Shown here one piece after another: positions 55,211 through 63,966 of a DNA stretch of 64,000 nucleotides. The notes beneath the pieces were generated by a model, which saw only the letters and a program-made list of their open reading frames with translations, was not told the origin of the DNA and did no database searches. This DNA is from CAVXFS01 sp963761115 (lineage in GTDB: Bacteria > Pseudomonadota > Gammaproteobacteria > Burkholderiales > Gallionellaceae), in contig CAVXFS010000005.1 of NCBI GenBank assembly GCA_963761115.1, forward strand, positions 682,001 to 746,000. The letters are read 5' to 3'. Every line of letters starts with the position of its first letter. Position 1 is the first letter of the stretch. Both the position numbers and the translations under genes were made by a program.

Positions 55211-56335
55211 ATGTCAGCAAAATATCCAATTGCACTTGGCGTGTTGATGGCCACTATGGCATGTTCAGCCGGCGCCTTCGATCTGCTCGGCACGCTCAAG
55301 GGGGTCGTTACCCAGAACGCGGAGAACACAGCCAAGGAGGCTGCTGTCCAGGGAGCCAGTACCATGGTCAAGGGTGGCGCGACTGAAAGTACGGAAAAAA
55401 CAGTCGAGGAGACCCCGGCCAGTAAGCCGTTGGCAGTGACCGCCATCAATCCCGAGGATCTGGTCAGCAATTCCAATACCGTGGTCGTGCCTACGGCGTA
55501 TGTAAAACTGCTGGTGGAAGGGGAGGCTTTTGTCAGGCAGACGGGCCATTACCAGGTTGGGCAGAATGCGAACACGGTCAAGGCCGGTGCCAAATACAAG
55601 GTGGTCGGCATCGACAAGAGCCTGGCGCAGGAAATCGCGCAGCGGGCTTACGATGATTTTGTTGCCAAGCTGCGCGCAGCGGGCTACACCGTCCTTACCT
55701 ACGCCGACATCCGCGACCGCGATTTTGTGAAGTCTGCTGAACGCGAAAAGGTGGACGCGACCATGGGTCTGCCGGTGGAGGCCGCGCGCGGTAGTGATGA
55801 AACTTATGTCGTGGCTGCACCCAGTGACGAGCAGCAATTCGTGACTGGCATGAATGGCGGAGAATTCAACCAGTTCATACACTGGGGCAAACCCTTGTTC
55901 ACGGACGCAACCATTATCATTCCTCAGTACACGATCGCGGCGCCGCAGGTCTGGGGCGAGGCGAGCGGTTCATACAGCACCATCTCCGCTGCCATCAAGA
56001 CCGATCCGGGCATGCAGTTGAGATCCGGCATGGCGCACTGGATGGGCGCTCCGGTCGTGCGCATCATGCACGGCATCCCCGGCGTCACGACAGAAGCTCA
56101 AGTCAAGGTCGCAGACAGGGTGGGCGAACTGGCGCAAACCGCCGATAACACGTCCTCGTCCGCCAACGCCCTGAGCAAGGGACTATCCATGCTTACCGGC
56201 TTTGGCTCGATCCAGCAGAGTTCTTCCGAATATACCTTTACCATCGACCGCAATACCTATATGGCGGGCGCGCTCAAGGGTGCGGGTGAGTTCAATGCAA
56301 AGGTGGCGGAAGTGGCCGTGGCGGCAAAAAAATAA
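55211..56335 (+). CDS. Secreted hypothetical protein, 374 aa
   Basis: A protein with signal peptide (MSAKYPIALGVLMATMACSAGA). The start is chosen after agggggaat. After a short Thr/Glu-rich stretch rich in imperfect repeats (VVTQNAENTAKEAAVQGAST), the main part is alpha/beta without a motif I recognise: VVVPTAYVKLLVEGEAFVRQ, YDDFVAKLRAAGYTVLTYAD, GEASGSYSTISAAIKTDPG. It is probably periplasmic or outer-membrane associated. No operon partner. Function is unknown. Confidence 0.7.
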   Translation: MSAKYPIALGVLMATMACSAGAFDLLGTLKGVVTQNAENTAKEAAVQGASTMVKGGATESTEKTVEETPASKPLAVTAINPEDLVSNSNTVVVPTAYVKLLVEGEAFVRQTGHYQVGQNANTVKAGAKYKVVGIDKSLAQEIAQRAYDDFVAKLRAAGYTVLTYADIRDRDFVKSAEREKVDATMGLPVEAARGSDETYVVAAPSDEQQFVTGMNGGEFNQFIHWGKPLFTDATIIIPQYTIAAPQVWGEASGSYSTISAAIKTDPGMQLRSGMAHWMGAPVVRIMHGIPGVTTEAQVKVADRVGELAQTADNTSSSANALSKGLSMLTGFGSIQQSSSEYTFTIDRNTYMAGALKGAGEFNAKVAEVAVAAKK

Positions 56336-56397
56336 TCGCCGCATGAGACTTGTCTCACTTTCATGCGAAGCAGTTAGTCTGCGGCGCCAGATGCGAT

Positions 56398-57105
56398 TCA
56401 AGCCGCCAGTCCCTTGATCCAGCGGTTATAGAGTTGCCGCGCAATGGCGCGCATCAGCGGCAGCTTGTCAGTCATCTGTGCCTGCATGGTCGTAGCGGAT
56501 TGCACACCGGGGCTGGCCGCACTGGCGGAGAGTTCATCCGCACCATGTTCGCACCAGCTGCGGATCATGTCTTCGGTCATTTCCACGTGGCATTGCAGGC
56601 CAAGGTGTTTGCCCAGTGCGTATCCCTGGTTGATGCAATGCTCGCTTGACAGGATGTGAACAGCACCGGGCGGCAGGCTGAAAGTCTCGCCGTGCCAATG
56701 GAATGCATCGAAGTTTTTCGCTTCGTCAAACCATGCACGCGCAGTGTCATTGTCGCTCACGCTGACTTTCCCCCAGCCGATTTCCTTGACCGGGTTGCGC
56801 GTCACCACCCCGCCCAGCGCCTTGGCCATGAGTTGCCCACCGAGGCAATGGCCGAGCAGCGGAATGTCGCGTGCTGCCGCCTGGCGGATCAGTGCCAGTA
56901 CGGGCGCTATCCAGGGCAGGTCGTCATTCACGCTCATCGGTCCACCCATGAATACCAATCCGGCATAAGCGCTGGTATCTTGCGGCACGGCTTCACCTGT
57001 ATCGATGCGGAAGAGCTGCCACGGGATGGATTCCGCATCGAGAAAGTCGGCAATATAACCGGGACCTTCGGTGCGGGTATGGCGGAAGATCGCGACGGGT
57101 TTCAT
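56398..57105 (-). CDS. Class I glutamine amidotransferase-like protein
   Basis: A 235-residue GATase1 protein (GuaA-like/YfeJ type). Nucleophile elbow GHCLGGQLMAKALGG holds the catalytic Cys near residue 87, and CHVEMTEDM supplies the His-Glu pair. MGGPMSVNDDLPWI forms the oxyanion region. No synthetase domain is attached or nearby. Such stand-alone members can hydrolyse gamma-glutamyl compounds. An array of 11 perfect 7-bp repeats lies 26-102 bp upstream of its start codon, where its promoter or leader should be. Confidence 0.88.
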   Translation of the reverse strand: MKPVAIFRHTRTEGPGYIADFLDAESIPWQLFRIDTGEAVPQDTSAYAGLVFMGGPMSVNDDLPWIAPVLALIRQAAARDIPLLGHCLGGQLMAKALGGVVTRNPVKEIGWGKVSVSDNDTARAWFDEAKNFDAFHWHGETFSLPPGAVHILSSEHCINQGYALGKHLGLQCHVEMTEDMIRSWCEHGADELSASAASPGVQSATTMQAQMTDKLPLMRAIARQLYNRWIKGLAA

Positions 57106-57130
57106 GGTTGGGGGGAGGTGGGAAGTGGGA

Positions 57131-57207
57131 GAGTGGGGAGTGGGGAGTGGGGAGTGGGGAGTGGGGAGTGGGGAGTGGGGAGTGGGGAGTGGGGAGTGGG
57201 GAGTGGG
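57131..57207. repeat. Perfect 7-bp tandem repeat (gagtggg), 11 copies
   Basis: The unit gagtggg is repeated 11 times without a mismatch over 77 bp. Degenerate copies precede it from about 57108 (gggaggtgggaagtggga). One strand is pure purine apart from the T of each unit. It lies between the folE2 stop and the start codon of the glutamine amidotransferase gene, upstream of the latter. Confidence 0.95.
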
Positions 57208-57246
57208 AAAGTCGGTGTGGTGACCTTTCCCAACTTTCCGTTTGCT

Positions 57247-58053
57247 TTAACTGCTCTTTGTCTTGTCGCGTTCGATCAGGGCATAGGCCGAGTGGTTATG
57301 TATCGACTCGAAATTTTCGGATTCGATCACGTAGGTATCGATTCGATCGTCGGCATTGAGCACGGCTGCGATGTCGCGCACCATGTCCTCGACGAACTTG
57401 GGGTTGTCGTAGGCGCGCTCGGTGACGTACTTTTCATCCGGGCGCTTGAGCAGGCCATACAGTTCGCAGGAAGCCTGCTCTTCGGCGTAACGCACCAGTT
57501 CCTCGATCCAGACCGAGCTGTTGGTGCACACGGTGATGGTGACGTGCGAGCGCTGGTTGTGCGCGCCTCGCTCGGAGATCTTCTTGGAGCAGGGACACAG
57601 GCTGGTGACCGGCACCAGCACGCGCATGGTGAAACGGTAATTCCCGTTGTCGATCTCGCCGATGAAAGTGATGTCATAGTCGAGCAGACTCTCCACGCCG
57701 GATACCGGCGCGGCCTTGGTAACGAAATACGGGAAGCTCATCTCGATATGGCCGGCCTTCGCTTCCAGCTTGTTCACCATCTCGCGCAGGATATCCTCGA
57801 ATGACTCCACGGAGATGTCGCGGCCGTGCTGGTTGAGGATCTCGACAAAGCGCGACATGTGCGTGCCCTTGAATTCATGCGGCAAGTGCACATACATGTT
57901 GAAGCTGGCGATGGTGTGCTGGACGCCGGCATTTTTGTCCTTGACGATAACGGGATGGCGGATGCCCTTGATTCCCACTTTGTCTATCGCCAGGTGGCGC
58001 TTGTCTGCCAGATTCTGTACGTCAGGGATGATGCTGACATCTGGAGAATTCAT
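57247..58053 (-). CDS. folE2: GTP cyclohydrolase FolE2 (type IB)
   Basis: A 268-residue enzyme converting GTP to 7,8-dihydroneopterin triphosphate, the first step of folate and queuosine synthesis. Hallmarks are RHPVIVKDKNAGVQHTIAS, FPYFVTKAAPVSGVESLLDY and the active-site region SLCPCSKKISERGAHNQRS, where a Cys binds the metal. FolE2 uses various divalent metals and replaces zinc-dependent FolE; in several bacteria it is induced by zinc limitation, but I see no Zur box. aggaggt precedes the ATG, and a tataat lies at 58088-58093 on this strand. Confidence 0.93.
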   Translation of the reverse strand: MNSPDVSIIPDVQNLADKRHLAIDKVGIKGIRHPVIVKDKNAGVQHTIASFNMYVHLPHEFKGTHMSRFVEILNQHGRDISVESFEDILREMVNKLEAKAGHIEMSFPYFVTKAAPVSGVESLLDYDITFIGEIDNGNYRFTMRVLVPVTSLCPCSKKISERGAHNQRSHVTITVCTNSSVWIEELVRYAEEQASCELYGLLKRPDEKYVTERAYDNPKFVEDMVRDIAAVLNADDRIDTYVIESENFESIHNHSAYALIERDKTKSS

Positions 58054-58087
58054 GATTGACCTCCTGTGTATATTAGGTTTGGCTCAC

Positions 58088-58093
58088 ATTATA
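58088..58093 (-). promoter_or_regulatory. Candidate -10 element for folE2
   Basis: On the minus strand tataat stands 35 bp upstream of the folE2 ATG, in the 58-bp gap after dxs. No clear -35 is seen at the expected distance, so this is tentative. Confidence 0.3.
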
Positions 58094-58111
58094 AACCAAT
58101 ACCCGATGGAT

Positions 58112-59956
58112 TTACTCGGATATTTTTTTCATCACGGCAGCAGTGATGCCATTGCTATCCAGTCCGCAGCCGGACAGCATCTGCGCCGGGTCACCTTGTT
58201 CCAGGAAAGTATCCGGCAGCCCAAGTTGCAATAACGGAACCCTGATATTACAGCGTGCCAGACATTCCTCTACCGCGCTGCCCGCGCCGCCCTGCAAGGT
58301 GTTTTCTTCCACCGTCACCAGCAACGAATGTTGGTGTGCCAGATTCCGCACTAGTTCCTCATCCAGCGGCTTGACGAAGCGCATGTTGGCGACAGTGGCA
58401 TCGATCTGTTCGGCCGCCTGCAATGCCGGCGCCAGCATGGAACCGAAAGCAAGAATGGCAACTTTGGCGCCAGTGCGCCGAATCTCTCCCTTGCCAACGG
58501 CTAACGCCTGCAAATCCGTTTCCACTTTCACGCCTGGCCCGGAGCCGCGAGGATAACGCACTGCGCAGGGCGTGCCGAGGTTGAATGCGGTGGTCAGCAT
58601 GCGACGGCACTCGTTCTCGTCGGCCGGGGCCATTACCGTCATGTTGGGGATGCAGCGCAGGTAGCTCAAGTCGAAACTGCCTGCGTGAGTTGCGCCGTCT
58701 GCGCCGACCAATCCGCCCCGGTCTATTGCCAGCATTACCGGCAAATTCTGGATCGCGATATCGTGGATCAGTTGATCGTAAGCGCGCTGCAAAAAGGTCG
58801 AATAGATCGCTACCACCGGCTTGTACCCTTCGCAGGCTAGCCCGGCAGCGAAGGTCAGCGCATGTTGTTCGGCGATGCCCACGTCGAAATAGCGTTCGGG
58901 AAATTTCTGCGCGAACGCAACCATGCCCGATCCTTCGCACATTGCCGGCGTGATGCCGACCAGTCGTTGATCCTGAGTCGCCATGTCACAGAGCCAATCG
59001 CCGAACACCTGTGTATAGCTGGGCTTGCCTCCCGTTTTCGGTGTGATGCCGTTGCTTGGGTCGAATTTTCCTACGCCGTGGTAGAGCACGCTGTCTTCCT
59101 CGGCATGCGCATAGCCCTTGCCCTTTTGCGTGACCACGTGCAGGAACTGCGGGCCTTCCAGATGCTTGATGTTGCGCAGGGTGTCGGTCAGCACGTCGAT
59201 GTCATGGCCGTCGATGGGGCCGATGTAGTTGAAGCCGAATTCCTCGAACAGCGTGCCCGGCACCACCATGCCTTTGACGTGTTCCTCGGCGCGCTTGGCG
59301 AATTCCAGCACCGGTGGCATGCCCTTGAGTACCTTCTCGCTGCCGCGCCGCATCGCCGCATAGAAACGTCCCGACATCAGTCTGGCGAGGTAATTGTTGA
59401 GCGCGCCGACCGGTGGCGAGATCGACATGTCGTTGTCGTTGAGTACCACCAGCAGGTTGGCATTCATCGCGCCCGCGTTGTTCAATGCCTCGAATGCCAT
59501 GCCGCCGCTCATCGCGCCATCGCCGATGATCGCCACCGAGCGGCTGTCGGAGCCGCCCAGCTTGGCTGCCACCGCCATGCCCAGCGCGGCGGAGATCGAG
59601 GTGCTGGAATGGCCGGTGCCGAAGGCATCATAGGGACTTTCATTGCGCTTGGGGAAGCCGGAAATGCCGCCGGCCATGCGCAGTGATTTCATCGCCTCGC
59701 GGCGTCCGGTCAAGATCTTGTGGACATAAGTCTGGTGTCCCACATCCCAAACCAGTTTGTCGTGCGGCGTGTTGAACACATAGTGCAGCGCGATGGTCAA
59801 TTCGACCGTACCGAGATTGGACGACAAGTGGCCGCCTGTCTTGCTCACCGTCTCGACCAGGAAACGGCGCATCTCAACCGCCAACTGCTGCAATTGCTTG
59901 CGTTCGAGCAGGCGCAGGTCGTTGGGGATGCTGATGGTGTCGAGCAGGGGAAACAT
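58112..59956 (-). CDS. dxs: 1-deoxy-D-xylulose-5-phosphate synthase
   Basis: A 614-residue thiamine-diphosphate enzyme making DXP from pyruvate and glyceraldehyde 3-phosphate, first step of the MEP isoprenoid pathway. The N-terminal half has HLSSNLGTVELTIALHYVF and the cofactor motif GDGAMSGGMAFEALNN. The transketolase-like part has DVGIAEQHALTFAAGLA with the catalytic Glu. The C-terminal domain is complete. The ATG overlaps the ispA stop (TGATG), so translation is coupled and dxs is the third gene of xseB-ispA-dxs. Confidence 0.96.
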   Translation of the reverse strand: MFPLLDTISIPNDLRLLERKQLQQLAVEMRRFLVETVSKTGGHLSSNLGTVELTIALHYVFNTPHDKLVWDVGHQTYVHKILTGRREAMKSLRMAGGISGFPKRNESPYDAFGTGHSSTSISAALGMAVAAKLGGSDSRSVAIIGDGAMSGGMAFEALNNAGAMNANLLVVLNDNDMSISPPVGALNNYLARLMSGRFYAAMRRGSEKVLKGMPPVLEFAKRAEEHVKGMVVPGTLFEEFGFNYIGPIDGHDIDVLTDTLRNIKHLEGPQFLHVVTQKGKGYAHAEEDSVLYHGVGKFDPSNGITPKTGGKPSYTQVFGDWLCDMATQDQRLVGITPAMCEGSGMVAFAQKFPERYFDVGIAEQHALTFAAGLACEGYKPVVAIYSTFLQRAYDQLIHDIAIQNLPVMLAIDRGGLVGADGATHAGSFDLSYLRCIPNMTVMAPADENECRRMLTTAFNLGTPCAVRYPRGSGPGVKVETDLQALAVGKGEIRRTGAKVAILAFGSMLAPALQAAEQIDATVANMRFVKPLDEELVRNLAHQHSLLVTVEENTLQGGAGSAVEECLARCNIRVPLLQLGLPDTFLEQGDPAQMLSGCGLDSNGITAAVMKKISE

Positions 59957-60852
59957 CAATATTTTCTTAACACGATAAAGTCGGCGAGTTCGCGCAGGCG
60001 CAGCGCGTCTTTGCCGAATCCGGCCAGCGCATCCAGCGCTTCATGGTGCAAGTCGGCAGCCATCTGTTTTGCCTGCTGCGCGCCGAGCAGCGTCACATAG
60101 GTGGGTTTGCCGTGATCCGCATCCTTGCCTGCGGTCTTGCCGAGCGTGGTCGTGTCAGCTTCACTGTCGAGCAGGTCATCGACCACCTGAAACGCCAGCC
60201 CGATGCATTTGCCATAGCGATCAAGACGTCCGGTCTGCTCCTCATTCAGCGCTGAGCCGCAATGCGCACCCAGCAGGATTGCGGCACGAATCAGGGCGCC
60301 GGTCTTGTGGATGTGCATCTGTTCCAGTTCGGGCAGCGTGAGTTGCTTGCCTACACTGGCAAGATCGATGGCCTGTCCGCCCGCCATTCCGCGCGAACCG
60401 GCGGCGGCGGCAAGCAGTTTGACCATTTGCAACTGTCGTGCAGGATCGTCGTTGAGCGGATGATCGGCCAGCAGTTGAAAAGCCAGGCTTTGCAACGCAT
60501 CACCCACCAGCAGAGCGGTGGCTTCATCGTATTCGACATGGCAGGTCGGCTTGCCGCGGCGTAGCACATCGTTGTCCATGCTCGGCATGTCGTCGTGTAC
60601 CAGGGAGTAATCGTGGAGCAGTTCTACTGCGGCGGCAGCGATGTTGACGCGTTCGACATTCGCTCCTGCCAGTTCGCCGGCGGCATAAGTCAGTAATGGC
60701 CGCACGCGTTTACCGCCATCCAGCACACAGTAGCGCATTGCCTGGTGCAGGCGTTGCGGTGCCAGTTCCGCCGCCGGGAGCAGGCGGCGCAGGACTTCCT
60801 CAATATTGTTCTGCCTGGTGCTGGACCATGTCTGAAAACTCTCTACTGTCAT
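59956..60852 (-). CDS. ispA: Farnesyl diphosphate synthase (polyprenyl synthetase)
   Basis: A 298-residue all-helical prenyltransferase condensing DMAPP/GPP with IPP. The first Asp-rich motif is LVHDDMPSMDND near residue 89, the second QVVDDLLDSEAD near residue 225. GGKRVRPLLTYAAGEL and the GKTAGKDADHGKPTYV segment match IspA. Length equals E. coli IspA (299). Both ends overlap neighbours by the TGATG arrangement, so it is tightly coupled to xseB upstream and dxs downstream. Confidence 0.95.
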   Translation of the reverse strand: MTVESFQTWSSTRQNNIEEVLRRLLPAAELAPQRLHQAMRYCVLDGGKRVRPLLTYAAGELAGANVERVNIAAAAVELLHDYSLVHDDMPSMDNDVLRRGKPTCHVEYDEATALLVGDALQSLAFQLLADHPLNDDPARQLQMVKLLAAAAGSRGMAGGQAIDLASVGKQLTLPELEQMHIHKTGALIRAAILLGAHCGSALNEEQTGRLDRYGKCIGLAFQVVDDLLDSEADTTTLGKTAGKDADHGKPTYVTLLGAQQAKQMAADLHHEALDALAGFGKDALRLRELADFIVLRKY

Positions 60853-61094
60853 CAGGACTGACTTGCGTCTCCGCTAACCTGGAATGGCTTAAGTGTTCCT
60901 TCTTCCAGTACGCGCACTTGCTGCTGCGCGTCGTCAAGGCGGGCACGGCATTGTTGCAGCAATTCCGCGCCGCGTTTATATGCAGCCAGAGACTCCTCCA
61001 GCGACAACTTGCCCGACTCCATGTTTGCAACCACCTGTTCCAGTTCGGTCAGGGCTGCTTCGAAATCTTGTTTCTTTGTGGGCTTTCCGGCCAT
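60852..61094 (-). CDS. xseB: Exodeoxyribonuclease VII small subunit
   Basis: An 80-residue XseB: MAGKPTKKQDFEAALTELEQ, VVANMESGKLSLEESLAAYK and RGAELLQQCRARLDDAQQQV, the standard two-helix hairpin that binds XseA. Several small subunits join one large subunit to degrade single-stranded DNA. The ATG at 61094 matches the family N-terminus. The TGA overlaps the ispA ATG. xseA is not in the window. Confidence 0.93.
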   Translation of the reverse strand: MAGKPTKKQDFEAALTELEQVVANMESGKLSLEESLAAYKRGAELLQQCRARLDDAQQQVRVLEEGTLKPFQVSGDASQS

Positions 61095-61187
61095 CGCGAA
61101 ATCCGTATGCAAAGAAGTGCATTTTACCCAAAGGCACCATTCACTAACAACAAAATCCATAATCAATGAAATCGTCCATAGGCAGCC

Positions 61188-61203
61188 TCAGCCCAACCTA
61201 CGG
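61188..61203. repeat. Palindromic repeat, family 2 (right-arm remnant)
   Basis: ctcagcccaacctacg matches the right arm of the complete copies at 2381-2457 and 18119-18195. It lies in the divergent region between xseB and the Rieske oxygenase gene. Confidence 0.6.
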
Positions 61204-61306
61204 GCTGTTCGGGAAATTTCTGGTTGCCCCTCATTACGATTTAAGGGACAATCCATTTTCGTTTTTCACGTCCGTATTCACCCTTTTTCACAAGGAAGTT
61301 GTGGGT

Positions 61307-62410
61307 ATGTCAGAAATTGCACAAGCCGAACAACTTGCCCGTTCCATTGCACAACCGCCCATAAGCTGGTTCTTCGACCCCAGGGTGCTGGAGGTGGAAC
61401 AGCGTGTCCTGTTCGATAATGGGCCGGGTTACGTTGGGCATGAATTGATGGTGCCCAATCCCGGCGACTATCATGTGCTGGAATGGATGGGCAATGCCAA
61501 AATGCTGGTGCGCAACGAGGCCGGTGTCGAGTTGCTTTCCAATATCTGCCGCCATCGCCAGGCGATTATGCTGCAGGGCAGGGGCAGCGCCAGAAACATC
61601 GTCTGCCCGCTGCACCGCTGGACTTATCAGATGGATGGCAAACTGCTCGGCGCTCCGCATTTTCCGGAGAATCCCTGCCTGCACCTGAACAAGACGCCGC
61701 TGCAAAGATGGAACGGACTGTTGTTTGCCGGACAGCGCGACATTGGCAAAGACCTGGCTACCGTGCCCGCGTTCAGGGAGATCGATTTCACCGGCTACAT
61801 GCTGGATCGTATCGAAGTGGATGAATACAATTTCAACTGGAAGACATTCATCGAGGTATATCAGGAAGACTATCACGTTGTGCCGTTCCATCCGGGACTC
61901 GGGAAATTCGTTGACTGCGATGACCTGCAGTGGCAGTTCGGCGACTGGTACAGCGTGCAGACCGTCGGTGTCAACCGTGCCCTGAGCAAGTCAGGCAGCC
62001 CGGTGTATGAAAAATGGGCAGAGCAGGTGCTGCGTTATAACAATGGCGAGTTGCCAAAGTATGGCGCGATCTGGCTGACTTACTATCCCAACATCATGGT
62101 CGAGTGGTATCCCAACACGCTGGTGGTGAGTACCATCGTACCGCGCGGTGTGGACTCCTGCACCAACATCGTCGAGTTCTACTATCCCGAGGATATCGTG
62201 CTGTTCGAACGCGAATTTGTCGAGGCGGAAAAGAACGCCTATCGCGAAACTGCGGTGGAAGACGATTTCATCTGCCTGCGCATGCACCAGGGCCGCCGCG
62301 CCTTGTACCAGCAGGGTATTGAAGAAGTTGGTCCCTATCAGTCGCCGACCGAGGATGGCTTGCTGCACTTTCATGAATTCCTGCGCCGTAAACTTGATCC
62401 ACATCTCTGA
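61307..62410 (+). CDS. Rieske non-heme iron oxygenase, alpha subunit
   Basis: A 367-residue aromatic-ring-hydroxylating or Rieske-type oxygenase. The Rieske [2Fe-2S] motif is CRHRQAIMLQGRG...CPLHRW (from residue ~80). The mononuclear iron site is EVYQEDYHVVPFH near residues 183-195. The bridging position three residues before the first His is Glu instead of the usual Asp, as in the CntA/GbcA type acting on quaternary amines. No beta subunit or reductase gene follows. Start at 61307 is supported by aaggaag; the open frame upstream lacks domain content and crosses a repeat. Substrate is unknown. Confidence 0.88.
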   Translation: MSEIAQAEQLARSIAQPPISWFFDPRVLEVEQRVLFDNGPGYVGHELMVPNPGDYHVLEWMGNAKMLVRNEAGVELLSNICRHRQAIMLQGRGSARNIVCPLHRWTYQMDGKLLGAPHFPENPCLHLNKTPLQRWNGLLFAGQRDIGKDLATVPAFREIDFTGYMLDRIEVDEYNFNWKTFIEVYQEDYHVVPFHPGLGKFVDCDDLQWQFGDWYSVQTVGVNRALSKSGSPVYEKWAEQVLRYNNGELPKYGAIWLTYYPNIMVEWYPNTLVVSTIVPRGVDSCTNIVEFYYPEDIVLFEREFVEAEKNAYRETAVEDDFICLRMHQGRRALYQQGIEEVGPYQSPTEDGLLHFHEFLRRKLDPHL

Positions 62411-62496
62411 GCGTCATTCCCGCAGTGTCAATTCCACATCCGCTTTGGCGGATAGTGGATCGGCTACCTTTGCTGCAGGCGGGAAAGACTGAGGAT

Positions 62497-63336
62497 ATGG
62501 GATCGCTGTGGATGCTGGTTGCCGGATTCCTGTTCGGTTGCATGAGCGTATTTGCCAAGCTGGGCGCACAACATTTTTCCAGCATGGAGCTGGTGTTCTA
62601 CCGTTCGTTTTTCGGGCTGTTGATGGTGTACGCCATCATTCGCCAGCAGGGTGGCTCGGTCGCCACCATTAATCCGGTCGGCCACCTGTGGCGCGGCATC
62701 TCGGGAACGCTCGCGTTGATGATGTTCTTTTATTGCATCTCGGTGCTGCCGCTGGCAACGGCGGTGACATTGAATTACACGTCGGCACTGTTCCTGGCAT
62801 TGCTGGTCACACTGGTGCTCAAGGAACGTTTCCATCTGCCGCTTTCCTTTGCCATCGCGCTTGGTTTCATCGGCGTGGTGCTGTTATTGCATCCCACCCT
62901 GGAACGCAATCATATCGGAGCAGGCTTGATCGGGCTGGTTTCAGGTTTTCTGGCCGGGGTTGCCTTGCTGAATGTTCGGCAACTGGTCGTTAGTGGAGAG
63001 CCGGAATTGCGTGTTGTCTTCTACTTCAGCCTGATCGCCGCAATCAGCAGCGGTGTGTTAATGCTGTTTGGCGGCATGCATCCTGTCGTCTTGCGCAATT
63101 TGCCCATATTGCTGGGGATGGGTGCCAGCGCCACATTTGCCCAACTTGCCATGACGCGTGCCTATGGCACGGGCAAGACGCTGGTGGTCGGCGGACTGTC
63201 CTACAGCACGGTGGTTTTCGCCAGTCTCTTCGGCATCCTGTTGTGGGGAGAAACACTGTCGTTGTCCGGCTGGACAGGCATCGCGCTCATAATCACGGGT
63301 GGTGTGCTATGCTTGAGGCTGTCCCCCAGACTTTAG
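62497..63336 (+). CDS. EamA/DMT-superfamily transporter
   Basis: A 279-residue inner-membrane transporter with ten predicted helices in two EamA repeats. The first repeat begins MGSLWMLVAGFLFGCMSVFAK and includes VTLNYTSALFLALLVTLVLKE. The second spans GAGLIGLVSGFLAGVALLNV to GWTGIALIITGGVLCLRL. Members export amino acids or other metabolites. A GTG 72 bp upstream is an alternative start; the ATG chosen begins directly before helix 1. It follows the Rieske gene by 86 bp and may be co-transcribed. Confidence 0.87.
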   Translation: MGSLWMLVAGFLFGCMSVFAKLGAQHFSSMELVFYRSFFGLLMVYAIIRQQGGSVATINPVGHLWRGISGTLALMMFFYCISVLPLATAVTLNYTSALFLALLVTLVLKERFHLPLSFAIALGFIGVVLLLHPTLERNHIGAGLIGLVSGFLAGVALLNVRQLVVSGEPELRVVFYFSLIAAISSGVLMLFGGMHPVVLRNLPILLGMGASATFAQLAMTRAYGTGKTLVVGGLSYSTVVFASLFGILLWGETLSLSGWTGIALIITGGVLCLRLSPRL

Positions 63337-63564
63337 CCGAACTCGCGTGACCAGTGTTTGTCTGACTATACAGCCAGCGGCTTGGTGGTTTCACCGGATG
63401 GCACGGGAATAGATATTTTATTCAGTCACTTGTGGTGTAATGATTGCTTTGGCGCTTGCGTGTATACTTCAACTGATGTATTTCGTCTTCCACCCCTGAT
63501 AACCCGCACTCGATTATTTTTTTAAACAGTTTTCTGGAAGCAGGAAAACACGGAAAGTAGGAAC

Positions 63565-63945
63565 ATGATCAGTATTGAACAAAACGCGAGCTTGCTCAAC
63601 GTTGCCGTATTGGGTGAGTTTACCCTGGCCGATTTCAAACAGTTCGAGGAACTGGCGCTGCTCAAGCTTAAATCGCCCGGCGAACTGAATCTGCTGTTCG
63701 ATTTGCGCGACATGGTCAGCTACACGCTGGATGTGGCGTGGGAAGAGATCAAGTTTTTCCGCCGTGACCATCAGCATGATTTCAGCAAGATCGCCGTGGT
63801 CACCGACGATCAATGGCAGACATGGCAGGCATGGTTGTCGCGCCTGTTTGTGGATGCCGAGATTTGCGTATTCACCGATTATGAAGAGGCCAGGAGTTGG
63901 GCAGCGGTTCTGACGCCGAAGTCCGAGCCTCAATCATTATCCTGA
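63565..63945 (+). CDS. SpoIIAA-like (STAS) protein
   Basis: A 126-residue protein of the same broad SpoIIAA-like family as the gene at 14731-15096: LLNVAVLGEFTLADFKQFEE, LNLLFDLRDMVSYTLDVAWE, KIAVVTDDQWQTWQAWLSR and a closing TDYEEARSWA. Shine-Dalgarno ggaaag is weak. It is followed after 21 bp by a probable desaturase gene, so it might affect or accompany membrane lipid modification, though this is only context. Confidence 0.8.
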   Translation: MISIEQNASLLNVAVLGEFTLADFKQFEELALLKLKSPGELNLLFDLRDMVSYTLDVAWEEIKFFRRDHQHDFSKIAVVTDDQWQTWQAWLSRLFVDAEICVFTDYEEARSWAAVLTPKSEPQSLS

Positions 63946-63966
63946 TCAGTATTTGGAGAGAACTAT

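Noticed and set aside
57131..57207. CRISPR array
   Set aside because: The units are 7 bp and directly adjacent, with no spacers and no cas genes.
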